Shown: positions 1 through 8,181 of the stretch, piece by piece
Position numbering within the stretch: the stretch's first letter is position 1
Layout: the number at the start of each line of letters is the position of its first letter
DNA from: Candidatus Schekmanbacteria bacterium
GTDB lineage: Bacteria > CSSED10-310 > JACPHN01
DNA length: 64,000 nucleotides
Direction: 5' to 3'
Assembly: GCA_016188575.1 (NCBI GenBank)
Contig: JACPHN010000097.1
Span: 1-64,000 of the forward strand
The notes under the pieces: model-generated
Databases searched by the model: none
Told to the model about the DNA's origin: nothing
Seen by the model: the letters and a program-made list of their open reading frames with translations, nothing else
Program-made: the position numbers and the translations under genes

Positions 1-1
1 C

Positions 2-1495
2 GCGACCAGCGCGCCCCGCGGCGAAGTCGTGCAGCGCTACGCCTTCACCCTCGATCCGACCGGCAGGCGGACCGAGATCGCCGAAGGTGACGGTACCGCC
101 CGATCCTATACCTACGACGGCCTCGACCGTCTCACCGGGGAAACAGTGCGCGATGGCGCCGGGGCACTGGCGTACCGCAACGACTTCGCCTACGACCCGG
201 TCGGCAACCGCCTCGAGCAGGGGAAGATCGCGGCCGATGGCAGCACGCGGACGATCTCCTACGATCACGACAGTCGCGACCGGCTGCTGGAGGTGGACGG
301 CGCGCGGTGGAGCTGGGACGCCGGCGGGCAGCTCACCGACCGGGCCGGCAACGCGGCGGCGAGCTACCAATGGGACTTCGACGGCCGGCTGGTGAAGGCG
401 ACGCTCGCCGATGGCACGGTGGTCGAGCACGACTACGACGCCGACGGCAACCGTGTGAGCACCCGGCTCACGCCGCCCGGCGGGCCGACGGCGGAAACCC
501 ACTACCTGGTGGACTCCGCCGGCGAGCTCAGCCACGTGGTCGCGGAGCTCGACGCCGCCGACAACCCCACCGCCCGCTACCTGCGCGCCGATGACGAGCT
601 GCTCGCGGTGATCCGGGAGGGGGCGACCCGCTACATCCACGCCGACGGCATCGGCTCGATCCGCGCGCTCACCGATGAGGCCGGCGCGGTCACCGACCGC
701 TATGCCTACTCCGCCTTCGGCGAGCCGCTGGCCCACGACGGCGCCGATCCGCAGCCCTACCGCTTCGCCGGCGAGCCCTACGACACGAGCTCCGGCTTCG
801 CCTACCACCGCGCGCGGTGGATGGATCCCAGCGCCGGTCGGTTCGCCAGCATGGACCCCTGGGGCGGCAGCCCGTTTGATCCTGCTTCTCTCCATCGCTA
901 TACTTACGCTGCGAACGATCCCGTTCTGGTCGTCGATCCCACGGGCCGGATGACCGTCACCGAGGCGCTGGTGGTCGTGGGCGCCAGGATTGCCGCCATG
1001 ACCGGCGCGCTCGCACCAGTCGGCGCCGCGGCGTTGCGGCAGTCGGCGCGAGGGCTGGCGGCGCTGAAATGGACCGAGACGGCGCTTCAGCGGCTCGGCG
1101 CGCACATCAAACAAGCCCAAGTGCTGTTGGAGGAAGCCGTCCACGGCTCGCGCGGGCGCATCGACTTGGTGGTGAGCCGCGGTGCGGACAAGGTCACACG
1201 CATCGGAGTGGAGCTGAAAGGTTGGAACCTGGATCGGATTGCCCGGGGATCGGAGACTTTTCGGCAGAGCATGCTGCAGAAACTCGAGGACCAGGCGACT
1301 CGCTTTGTCCAGGGCCAGGGCCTCGGGAAGACATACGACGAGCTCGTGTACGGCTTCTCTACGGCGCCGATCACGAGAGCGGGACAGATCTTTTTCGACA
1401 GAGCCATGAAGGTCCTCGAGAAAGCGGGCGTCGTGAGGGACAACATTGCCGTCGGGGCCGACAACCTCATCAAGGCAGTCGAGAAGCTCATTTAG
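2..1495 (+). CDS. Rhs/YD-repeat polymorphic toxin, C-terminal part (5' end outside window)
   Basis: The reading frame is open from base 2, so this is the 3' part of a larger gene. YD-type repeats fill the first ~280 residues (DYDADGNRV, RYIHADGIGSIRALTDEAG), followed by the classical Rhs core end (SGFAYHRARWMDPSAGRF, then HRYTYAANDPVLVVDPTG). In Rhs proteins this core forms a shell that is cleaved to release a variable C-terminal toxin. After the DPTG boundary (about base 950) about 180 residues of unrelated sequence follow. They contain RIDLVV, then VELKGWN about 15 residues later. This resembles the D...ExK core of PD-(D/E)XK nucleases, so I infer a nuclease tip. The next gene starts 9 bp downstream and is the likely immunity gene. 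Rhs identity is secure; the toxin activity is inferred. Confidence 0.88.
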   Translation, partial: ATSAPRGEVVQRYAFTLDPTGRRTEIAEGDGTARSYTYDGLDRLTGETVRDGAGALAYRNDFAYDPVGNRLEQGKIAADGSTRTISYDHDSRDRLLEVDGARWSWDAGGQLTDRAGNAAASYQWDFDGRLVKATLADGTVVEHDYDADGNRVSTRLTPPGGPTAETHYLVDSAGELSHVVAELDAADNPTARYLRADDELLAVIREGATRYIHADGIGSIRALTDEAGAVTDRYAYSAFGEPLAHDGADPQPYRFAGEPYDTSSGFAYHRARWMDPSAGRFASMDPWGGSPFDPASLHRYTYAANDPVLVVDPTGRMTVTEALVVVGARIAAMTGALAPVGAAALRQSARGLAALKWTETALQRLGAHIKQAQVLLEEAVHGSRGRIDLVVSRGADKVTRIGVELKGWNLDRIARGSETFRQSMLQKLEDQATRFVQGQGLGKTYDELVYGFSTAPITRAGQIFFDRAMKVLEKAGVVRDNIAVGADNLIKAVEKLI

Positions 1496-1504
1496 GGGGA
1501 AGTC

Positions 1505-2530
1505 GTGAGCAAGATCGTCGTGATCAAGCAACGAGATTGGTTGATGTCATTGCGGTGCGTCCTTCACCTGCGCCGCCGGTTTGCCAGGCCGGGCGACGCT
1601 GACGTATTCCGGTGTTTCTTGGGGGACCCGGACCTCGAGACCTTGGGGGCATTCTCCGAGCTCGGCGCGGCCCCCGAATTCTCTATCTTCGGCCGGGTCC
1701 CCAACCATGGCGAGTGGCGAGCTCTGGTGAAGGACCTTTCGGAACGAAGCCACTTTTCGTTCACCAGTGCGGACTTCCGCGGGGACATCCAGGCGGGGAC
1801 CTTCGTGTCGCGCGAACGCGGCGCCAACACGACCGTTCGGGTACATATCAGGAACAAGCAGTTCGACACGCCCTTTCCGCCTTCATTCGATGCGGCGCGG
1901 GCATTCTCGCACATCCTCACCGCGATCGACCTCCCGGAGCTCGACCTCTCGCGCCCGTCCTCGCTCAGCGTGTCCAAGGGTGCGGTCGGCTCCATGAGCA
2001 CTGCGAGCGCAAGCACCTCTCTCGACTCCGGCAGTTTTGAGCTTCACATTGACTGCGCGTCTCAGGACGAGCACCTGATCGGGAAGGTGGCGAGCGCGCT
2101 GGGAGACAGCATCGATCTCGAGATCGTCGGTCTGTACGCTAACGTCGGGGATCGGTACGAGACCATCGATCGGCTTTGCCGCAGCGGCTCGATCGTACCG
2201 GATCGTAAGGAATGCGGGCCGTATTATCTCGGCTTTGGGATGGCTGGGGAAAAGGGAAACAACATCCATCCGGAGCGGCTCTACGACGTCGCCGAGTTTC
2301 TCGCGGACCATCACGCCAGGGAGCGAGCGATCGTCCTAAATATGCTGTCGTGGATTTGGGACGATGATACCGACCTTTCGGGTGCGAACAGCTTCTGCTG
2401 GACGCTCGACCGCTCGAACCGCGCCAGCGTGACTGTCCATATCTTCGACCCTCCTCCGTCCGGCACGGGCCAAGAGCTCAAGAAGGCGGCGGCGGACTTC
2501 CTGGCGGGCGAAGAGCCAGAGAAGAGGTGA
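1505..2530 (+). CDS. Probable immunity protein of the Rhs toxin (unknown family)
   Basis: A 341-residue protein starting at GTG 1505, 9 bp after the Rhs stop; an AGGGGGAAG purine-rich stretch precedes it. I recognise no family. It has no signal peptide or membrane segment, so it should be cytoplasmic. The composition is mixed alpha/beta with a Ser-rich stretch near residues 150-175. The two halves both contain FRCFLGDP/FELHIDC-like beta segments, so an internal duplication is possible. The position directly after a polymorphic toxin is the standard place for the cognate immunity gene, and the function is inferred from that alone. Its stop overlaps the start of the following frameshifted gene (GTGA). 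It is large for an immunity protein, so an accessory or adaptor role cannot be excluded. Confidence 0.6.
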   Translation: MSKIVVIKQRDWLMSLRCVLHLRRRFARPGDADVFRCFLGDPDLETLGAFSELGAAPEFSIFGRVPNHGEWRALVKDLSERSHFSFTSADFRGDIQAGTFVSRERGANTTVRVHIRNKQFDTPFPPSFDAARAFSHILTAIDLPELDLSRPSSLSVSKGAVGSMSTASASTSLDSGSFELHIDCASQDEHLIGKVASALGDSIDLEIVGLYANVGDRYETIDRLCRSGSIVPDRKECGPYYLGFGMAGEKGNNIHPERLYDVAEFLADHHARERAIVLNMLSWIWDDDTDLSGANSFCWTLDRSNRASVTVHIFDPPPSGTGQELKKAAADFLAGEEPEKR

Positions 2531-2865
2531 ATCCAACCAGCGCACCCGAAATCGACCTCTCCGCAGCTCGATCCGGCGCAAACCTCCCGCGCAACCGGCG
2601 GGGGCGACCAGCGGCTACGACAGCCAACTGGGAACCAAGATACACAAGCACACCAGAGATACTGTCTACCGTCGCATTTTCCTGAACCCGTGGATCATCA
2701 CGTCGTTTACCTACAAAGACGCCGCGGGCCGTGAGCGCAGGTGCTTCCCGGATATCGTCGATCTTACATCCCGCCGGCTGGTTGCCCCCCTTCTTTGTCG
2801 AGGCGGGGGAGCCGTCCGAAGACGATCTCGCATTCTGGGGGCGCCGCCTGCTGGCGAATGGCTGA
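2527..2865 (+). pseudogene. Small coupled gene broken by two homopolymer frameshifts (unknown product)
   Basis: A protein-like reading begins at GTG 2527, overlapping the previous stop as GTGA (NPTSAPEIDLSAARSGANL). It continues one frame over from about 2605 (GYDSQLGTKIHKHTRDT, then YRRIFLNPWIITSFTYKD, then FPDIVDLTSRRLVAP). It then returns to the first frame after 2790 (FFVEAGEPSEDDLAFWGRR) and stops at TGA 2863-2865. The two switches fall at a five-G run (2600-2604) and a six-C run (2785-2790). Adding one G and removing one C gives a single 112-residue protein. This means either a decayed gene or two sequencing errors. I recognise no family. It lies in the Rhs toxin/immunity cassette and may be a second immunity or toxin fragment. 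Confidence 0.55.
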
Positions 2866-3284
2866 GACCCTTGAGCACCAGCTTTCCAGCCGCGCCACGC
2901 TGAACAGGGAGGGTAACCCTGATTCCACCGCGCCGGCGGAGCTGCCAATCGACGGTGCGCTCCGCGACCGCACCGTCAACGCAAAAAGGGCGGGCCCGAA
3001 GCCCGGATGGGGGGTAGATTCATAGCCAACCGCCCGCTATCATCAACTTGTCTCCAGAGAGGACAAGCTCCCCGCGGCGACGTCAGGGCGGCAGGTGGGT
3101 TTTTTGGCGCTTTCCGCCTTCCCATTAGCGGCGACGTCATCGACACTCTTGATGTCACGATTTCGCCACTTATGCTGTGGCGGCGCACGGCTCGGGATCC
3201 GAGGCAGCAAGCCTCACGGGGCCACCGATATGACAGGTTCCTATCCCCAGAACCGGCACGCCGTAGGAGCGTCGCAAGAATGAC

Positions 3285-3321
3285 CACGAAGGACACGAAG
3301 GTTTTCCTCGTGTCCTTCGTG
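3285..3321. repeat. Perfect 13-bp hairpin built from CACGAAGGA units
   Basis: CACGAAGGACACG (3285-3297) is matched by its exact reverse complement CGTGTCCTTCGTG (3309-3321). The inner AGG/CCT extends the stem past a one-base bulge, leaving a TTTT loop. The left arm is itself a short tandem of CACGAAGG. I recall CACGAAGGACACGAAGG as an intergenic motif in many environmental bacterial genomes, but could not check this. No T-tract follows on either strand, so a Rho-independent terminator is not favoured. Confidence 0.7.
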
Positions 3322-3521
3322 CTCCTTGGACATCAAGGCCATCGCGGCTCGCATCGCGCCACAGGACGATTCACGCCAGCGCTCAACGAGAATTTGCGCT
3401 CATCGCGCTGGACTGCTCTGGCGTCGCTTATGTTGCGCTCTCTATGCCGCTTTCGCCCCTGCACGCGCCGATTCTCCCGACGCACTTCAGGCCACGTCTC
3501 GCCCACCCCCGCGTCACCTGT

Positions 3522-3650
3522 GCCTGAGGCTCAGCCGCAAGCGGGGGGTGGTCAGCCCGTCCCTCCCCCCGCTCGCGGGCGAAGGTGAGGTGGGGGGCCT
3601 TCGTGATCGCTTTCCGCGGAGCTCGCAGTCGGCAGGCGGTGGGTTCAGGC
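3522..3650. repeat. Dispersed palindromic element, copy 1 (MITE-like)
   Basis: It begins GCCTGAGGCTCAGCCGC and ends GGCGGTGGGTTCAGGC, roughly inverted ends of the family seen at 10050 and 37281. The inside holds a GC-rich run (CCCTCCCCCCGCTCGCGGG, then GGTGAGGTGGGGGG) that can fold back. The right end is a good match to the family; the left end has diverged. It is the weakest of the three two-ended copies. Confidence 0.5.
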
Positions 3651-3718
3651 GCCCCCAATGAGGTCACGCCTCCCGGCTTCGCTCGCACGCAGCGTCATGG
3701 ATTCTTGTTCCTCACGAG

Positions 3719-5758
3719 TTATTGGGAGGCCTCCTCCTCGCCTGCCGCCGCCTCCAGCTCCTCCTCAGTAATGTCCGGCTCCTCCATCATGCCGGCCATC
3801 CCGGAGAGGTCGGGTTCGTCGCCAGATGTCACCGCTTCCGGCGTCGGCTCGGCGCTGGCCTCTTCGGTCATGCGCGTGAAGCGCTCCATAAGATCTTTGA
3901 CCGCTTCCGACTTGACGCGGTACAGCGTGGGCTTGCCGGGCTCCCACGCGTAGCGGCCACCGCCCTCCGACGCACCCGCGCCGATGACCAGCGCCGCAGC
4001 TCCGTCCTCTCCAAGGTCGAGCGTTACCGAAACGATCGGCTGGCTCTCACCGTATGGACCAAAGCTCGTTGTCGTGTCGCTGATGAATTCGTCTGCCTGA
4101 AGCTCCCGGAGGCCATCGAGTAGTTTTTCTACCGCCTCTCGGTTGGCCTTTCGTTCGACTGGCGACGTCAGCTTCCACGTCGCCGCTTCCTCACGCTCCG
4201 CTGCGTATTTCTTCCCTTCGACCTCGGCGTTGATTTTGGTCACCCGGAAGTTGCGGAAAGCGATCGGGTGGTGGTCGCGCCATGCGGTTGCCGCGCTCAG
4301 GTCGAGATCCAGGAGCAGGCGGCCGGCGACCTTGAATGCGCCTTCCTCGCCGCGCCAGCGCACGTAGTACTCCGCCGCGGCGGCCTTATCAGCCCCGGCG
4401 GGCAGCGCGACATCGAGCTCGTGCTTGGCTCCGGTGGCCGCGTCGCCCTTGGGTTTGAGCGTGATGGCGAGGGCAAGCAGCGGCGAATCAAAGGACAGTG
4501 CAGCCTTCTCTGCCTCTTCCTTGGTCAGGTACGCCGCCGCCTGCAGCCCGGCGATGTCCGTTGCCAGCTTCTTCAGACGTTCCGCATCAGCGCGCGCCTT
4601 GATGGGTTTTTCCAGTTGCCAGTCGTCGTACGACTTGCGCGCCGCCTCGAGGCTGGCTTCGCCTGCCGCCAGTGTCAGGCGATCGACTTCGTACTCCTTG
4701 AACGACGCCAATGCGCGTTCGACGATTTCGCTCTTGTTCAGAGTCAGCTCACCCTTGATCTTATCCTCGAGCTCGTAGACCGTTTTCCCGCTCCCCAGCT
4801 TGGCGTACAGCCGGCTCTCCCCTTCCTTCGCCTTACCAAGTTTGAGCTCCCACGCACCGGCGTCTTTTTCCGCGACGAGCCTGATCGTCAGTTGGGGTTG
4901 GGTGAGACCGTACGAAGCCTCCTCCTCGGGGTTGTCGATGAACGCCTTTGCTTCGAGACTGGCGGCGGCATCCAAAACCTTGTCGGCGGCGGACTTCTGC
5001 ACGACGCGGGCACGCGCGGGTCCAGGCCCATCGAGCACCCAATCGCTCGCCGCTGCAACCCCGGGACTCTTGATCAGGGTAACGGCCTCAGCACCGTACG
5101 TGAGCTCGATCCTGCCAATGGTTTCCTTCTTGATCGGAAGGACCTTCTTGTCTCGCCAGTCATCCAGCTTCTTGTCGAGGTCGGTGTAGTGATACTTGGG
5201 AAGGACGAATGCCTCCGCCTTGCCCCTACGCATGGCGTAGACGTTTGCCTTGTCAAACGTCTCGTTACCGAAGGCGATCACCACGGGCTCGCCGTCCTGC
5301 TTGTCCCAGACCTGCAACTCTCGGCGCGGCGCATCCAGCCCAAAGGCTTTCAAGTCGGCGGCGTCCTCCGCCTTCAGCACGCGGGTCGCCTTCAGTTTTT
5401 CGATCTTGCCGAGCACGCGGTCGATGGCGCCGGAATCCGCCCGCGCCAAGATCGGATCACTGATCGACCAGCTCGTCTCCTCTCCAGTTCCGGATTTCGT
5501 GAGCACGACGTTTTGCGGTTCCGCCGGTGCGGCGACGGGCGTAGCGGAGCCCGCGGCCGGCGTCGGGCTTTCCGGGGAGGCCGGCGGCGCCCCCGTGATC
5601 GCGATCTTGACGACCGAATCCTTGGGGATCTCCACCACCACTTTTTCGAGCTCTTCGGGCGTGTCTTCCGCGCCTTTGTCGGTGCGCTCGAAGAAATACA
5701 CATAAGCGCCGAGACCTGCGGCGATGAGCACCAACCCTACTGTTTTTCCGAGCTTCAT
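3719..5758 (-). CDS. DUF4340 domain membrane-anchored protein
   Basis: A 679-residue protein. The start chosen is the ATG at 5758 (MKLGKTVGLVLIAAGLGAY), with GGAG about 8 bp upstream. A single N-terminal membrane anchor spans residues ~5-23; most of the chain should be periplasmic. A Pro/Ala-rich linker (~60-90) is followed by repeated beta-rich modules (SWSISDPILARADSGAIDR, DWVLDGPGPARA, DDWQLEKPIKARAD, TWKLTSPVERKANREAVEK). These are the usual repeating signature of DUF4340. The tail is acidic and low-complexity. It is the last gene of the GldA/F/G-like operon, 17 bp after the GldG-like gene, a common pairing. The molecular function of DUF4340 is unknown. I infer a periplasmic partner of the ABC complex. 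Confidence 0.85.
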   Translation of the reverse strand: MKLGKTVGLVLIAAGLGAYVYFFERTDKGAEDTPEELEKVVVEIPKDSVVKIAITGAPPASPESPTPAAGSATPVAAPAEPQNVVLTKSGTGEETSWSISDPILARADSGAIDRVLGKIEKLKATRVLKAEDAADLKAFGLDAPRRELQVWDKQDGEPVVIAFGNETFDKANVYAMRRGKAEAFVLPKYHYTDLDKKLDDWRDKKVLPIKKETIGRIELTYGAEAVTLIKSPGVAAASDWVLDGPGPARARVVQKSAADKVLDAAASLEAKAFIDNPEEEASYGLTQPQLTIRLVAEKDAGAWELKLGKAKEGESRLYAKLGSGKTVYELEDKIKGELTLNKSEIVERALASFKEYEVDRLTLAAGEASLEAARKSYDDWQLEKPIKARADAERLKKLATDIAGLQAAAYLTKEEAEKAALSFDSPLLALAITLKPKGDAATGAKHELDVALPAGADKAAAAEYYVRWRGEEGAFKVAGRLLLDLDLSAATAWRDHHPIAFRNFRVTKINAEVEGKKYAAEREEAATWKLTSPVERKANREAVEKLLDGLRELQADEFISDTTTSFGPYGESQPIVSVTLDLGEDGAAALVIGAGASEGGGRYAWEPGKPTLYRVKSEAVKDLMERFTRMTEEASAEPTPEAVTSGDEPDLSGMAGMMEEPDITEEELEAAAGEEEASQ

Positions 5759-5775
5759 GGTCACTCTCCGAAGCG

Positions 5776-7410
5776 CTAGCGGCGGCGGACCCACACGGAG
5801 ATTCCGATGATCACGATCGCCAGCGGCGACAAGATGACCGTAAGCCAGAAGATGTTGCGAATCTGGTTTTCGGTCAGGGTGACGCGGGGGTCAGTATGTT
5901 CCTTCGGCCGAATCGAGATCAGCGCGTCCTCGCCCGCCAGCCAGTTGATGGCATTGAGGGCCAGGTCGCTGTTGCCCGCCTGATCGAAGGCGACGTTTGA
6001 GGCGAAATCCGAGTCTCCGGCGACAACGAGCCTCGTAACCTTCTTGGCCGCTTCTTCCGGCTGGTCTCCGGGCGCCGCCTCATCCTTGGTTTCTGCGGTC
6101 TTGGCGCCGACGTCCTTTGTGGCGACCGTCACGATCCCCAGCGGGCCCGCGCGATCGGCGCCTTCATCGAATTTCGCCTGATTGGCCGCGAGCGCCTGGC
6201 GGTCGCTTTCAGCCCACGCCTGCTCGCTGGTCTTGAGGATCGTCGTGACCGTGACCCCTGCAGGCGTCTTTTCCGCCTTCTCGATCGAGCGCGCCAGCGG
6301 AAAGAACGTCATCAAGCGGAAGTCCTTGGTGATGTCGTGATATTCGTAGCTGTTGACCAGCGGCACGGTTGGACCATAGCCGACCAGTCGTCCCACCGGG
6401 CTCACGTCAATGAGCATGTCGTCGTTGACCGTTATTCCCCACTTCGCGAGCAGCTCTTCCATGCCATAGAAAGGATTCGGATCGAGCATGATCAGCGCGC
6501 GTCCACCGCCGTCCAAGTACGCTTCGAGGGATTTGACCTCGTTTTCGAAAAATGCCTTCTCCGGCCCCGCAATGACCACAACCGCAGCATCGGCGGGAAC
6601 CCCAGCTTCCTGCCGGGCGAGCACCAGGTCCTCGACGGCATAGTTTTCCTTTTCCAGTGCGTCCTTGATCTTGCTGAGACCCTTTTGGTCGAAGCCTTTC
6701 GCGTCCTTTTCACCATGACCGGTGAGGAAGTAGATCTTTTGTTTTTGCGGGCGGAGCAGCTTCATCAGTGCCCCCGTAAGCTCTTGCTCCTCGACGCGGG
6801 TGACGGTTTGCTTTTGCCCATCCATGGAGAGCACGATGGTGCCGAGCTGAGTAACCTCGAGTTGCTGGGCGCGCTCGGGATGAACCATGGGGTCGACAAA
6901 CTCGACGGAAAAGTCCTTGGCGTAGTGTTTGTATTCCTGGAGCAGGTCCTCAGCTTGCCGCTTGCCGCCTTCATCGAGTTTTTGGAAGAATGCGACGACT
7001 TGCACGGGCTTCGCCAACTGGGCGAGCACTTTCGTAGTCTGGTCACTGAGCGTGTAGATGCCCTCCTTGGTCATGTCCACGCGCTTGCTGTGTCGATCAC
7101 CCAAGTAGTTGAGCACGATCAGGGCGAACAGAAACGCCGCGATCACGATCGCCATGTTGGTGCCGTACCGCGTCGAGCGACTGGCGAGCAAATCGCCGAT
7201 GCCCGAGCGATGGGTGACCAGAAAGACCAGGAAGAGCGCGCCACCGACGCCCAACAGGACCTTGATCCAGGTGTGCCAGACACCTTCGTACGAGTATGCG
7301 AGAAGGCCGCCGACGACGGCGACGACCCACAGAATATCGAGGATGGACATGAACCACTCTGCCACGGATCGCGGGGGGGCGGAGCTCACGGGATTAGCGG
7401 TGTTGGTCAC
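5776..7410 (-). CDS. GldG-like ABC transporter auxiliary component
   Basis: 544 residues starting at GTG 7410 with GGAGG about 9 bp upstream. There are three N-terminal membrane spans (~25-105). A large extracytoplasmic region with the GldG/ABC_transp_aux fold follows (TLSDQTTKVLAQLAKPVQV, YFLTGHGEKD, GGRALIMLDPNPFYG, LVVAGDSDFASN). A C-terminal span (WLTVILSPLAIVIIGISVWV) ends in Arg residues. GldG was named for Bacteroidetes gliding, but this family is widespread in non-gliding bacteria beside an ABC-2 permease. Here it starts 6 bp after the permease gene, so the proteins are probably made as a complex. The substrate is unknown. Confidence 0.88.
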   Translation of the reverse strand: MTNTANPVSSAPPRSVAEWFMSILDILWVVAVVGGLLAYSYEGVWHTWIKVLLGVGGALFLVFLVTHRSGIGDLLASRSTRYGTNMAIVIAAFLFALIVLNYLGDRHSKRVDMTKEGIYTLSDQTTKVLAQLAKPVQVVAFFQKLDEGGKRQAEDLLQEYKHYAKDFSVEFVDPMVHPERAQQLEVTQLGTIVLSMDGQKQTVTRVEEQELTGALMKLLRPQKQKIYFLTGHGEKDAKGFDQKGLSKIKDALEKENYAVEDLVLARQEAGVPADAAVVVIAGPEKAFFENEVKSLEAYLDGGGRALIMLDPNPFYGMEELLAKWGITVNDDMLIDVSPVGRLVGYGPTVPLVNSYEYHDITKDFRLMTFFPLARSIEKAEKTPAGVTVTTILKTSEQAWAESDRQALAANQAKFDEGADRAGPLGIVTVATKDVGAKTAETKDEAAPGDQPEEAAKKVTRLVVAGDSDFASNVAFDQAGNSDLALNAINWLAGEDALISIRPKEHTDPRVTLTENQIRNIFWLTVILSPLAIVIIGISVWVRRR

Positions 7411-7416
7411 GGTTTC

Positions 7417-8181
7417 CTACCTCCACTTACGCGTCTCGAGGATGCGAATGCTCAGGAACAGCGATACCACGATGGCGCTGAGGCAATAGATCAGGTGCTT
7501 GCTGTCAATGATGCCCTTGGAGAAATCCATGTAATGTTGGCGGATGGCGACGTATTCGAGGACGGTCTTGCCGGTTCCGCCGATGAATTCGCCGGCGACA
7601 TCGACGAACCACGCGATGAGGATGAAGGTAAAAGCGGAGACCGCCGCAACGATCTGGTTGGCGGTGATCGTGGAGGAAAGCAACCCGAGTGCGACGAAGG
7701 TCGCCCCCACCAGGACGACGCCCAGGTAGCCAGAAGCGAGCCGCGAGGTATCGGGCTCGGAGTACAGGTAGCCGACGATGGCATAAGGAACGGTGGTGGC
7801 GAGCATGATCAGGTAGAGGCTCATGGCGGCGGCAAACTTGCCGGTGATCACCTGGAACTCCGACACGGGCGCAGTCATCAGCAGCTCGAGGGTACGCCCG
7901 CGCTTCTCCTCGGCGATCAGGCGCATGGAGATGAGCGGGCAGAAGAAAAACAGAGTGACGACCATGTTGCTGAACAGGCCCTCAAAGACGCTGTAGATGC
8001 CGATTGGATTGCCGTAGCGCGGCGTCTGTTGGGCGAAACCGAGCAAGAGGTAAAAGAAAAACGAGGAGATTGCCAGAAAGAGGCCGATGACGACGTAGGC
8101 GATCGGTGAGGTAAAGTATGCCTTGAATTCGCGTTCGGCAATCGCCGAGACGTTTCGAGCTGCGGACCTGATGTCGATCAT
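7417..8181 (-). CDS. ABC-2 type permease, GldF-like
   Basis: 254 residues with about six membrane spans and the N-terminal motif REFKAYFTSPIAYVV, typical of GldF/NosY-type ABC-2 permeases. The hallmark cytoplasmic segment EEKRGRTLELLMTAPVS is present near residues 90-107. Its ATG overlaps the ATPase stop (ATGA at 8178-8181), indicating translational coupling. It should form the membrane channel with the ATPase encoded upstream and the GldG-like protein encoded downstream. Confidence 0.9.
   Translation of the reverse strand: MIDIRSAARNVSAIAEREFKAYFTSPIAYVVIGLFLAISSFFFYLLLGFAQQTPRYGNPIGIYSVFEGLFSNMVVTLFFFCPLISMRLIAEEKRGRTLELLMTAPVSEFQVITGKFAAAMSLYLIMLATTVPYAIVGYLYSEPDTSRLASGYLGVVLVGATFVALGLLSSTITANQIVAAVSAFTFILIAWFVDVAGEFIGGTGKTVLEYVAIRQHYMDFSKGIIDSKHLIYCLSAIVVSLFLSIRILETRKWR

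Larger units (their letters stand above)
2866..3718. other. Non-coding stretch with hairpins and a repeat element
   Basis: No convincing gene was found. A 55-codon ORF at 2858-3025 (MAETLEHQLSSRATLN...) overlaps the end of the frameshifted gene and could be part of the same decayed cassette, but it has no other support. The stretch holds a strong hairpin (3285-3321) and a dispersed repeat element (3522-3650), listed separately. It separates the plus-strand Rhs cassette from the minus-strand ABC operon. Confidence 0.6.

Noticed and set aside
4268-5779. 503-codon plus-strand ORF opposite the DUF4340 gene
   Set aside because: A GC-rich antisense frame. The minus-strand protein has a membrane anchor, repeats and operon context; this one has none.
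6337-8109. 590-codon plus-strand ORF opposite the GldG/GldF genes
   Set aside because: Antisense shadow spanning two well-supported genes; composition rich in Arg, Asp, His and Gly with no domain.
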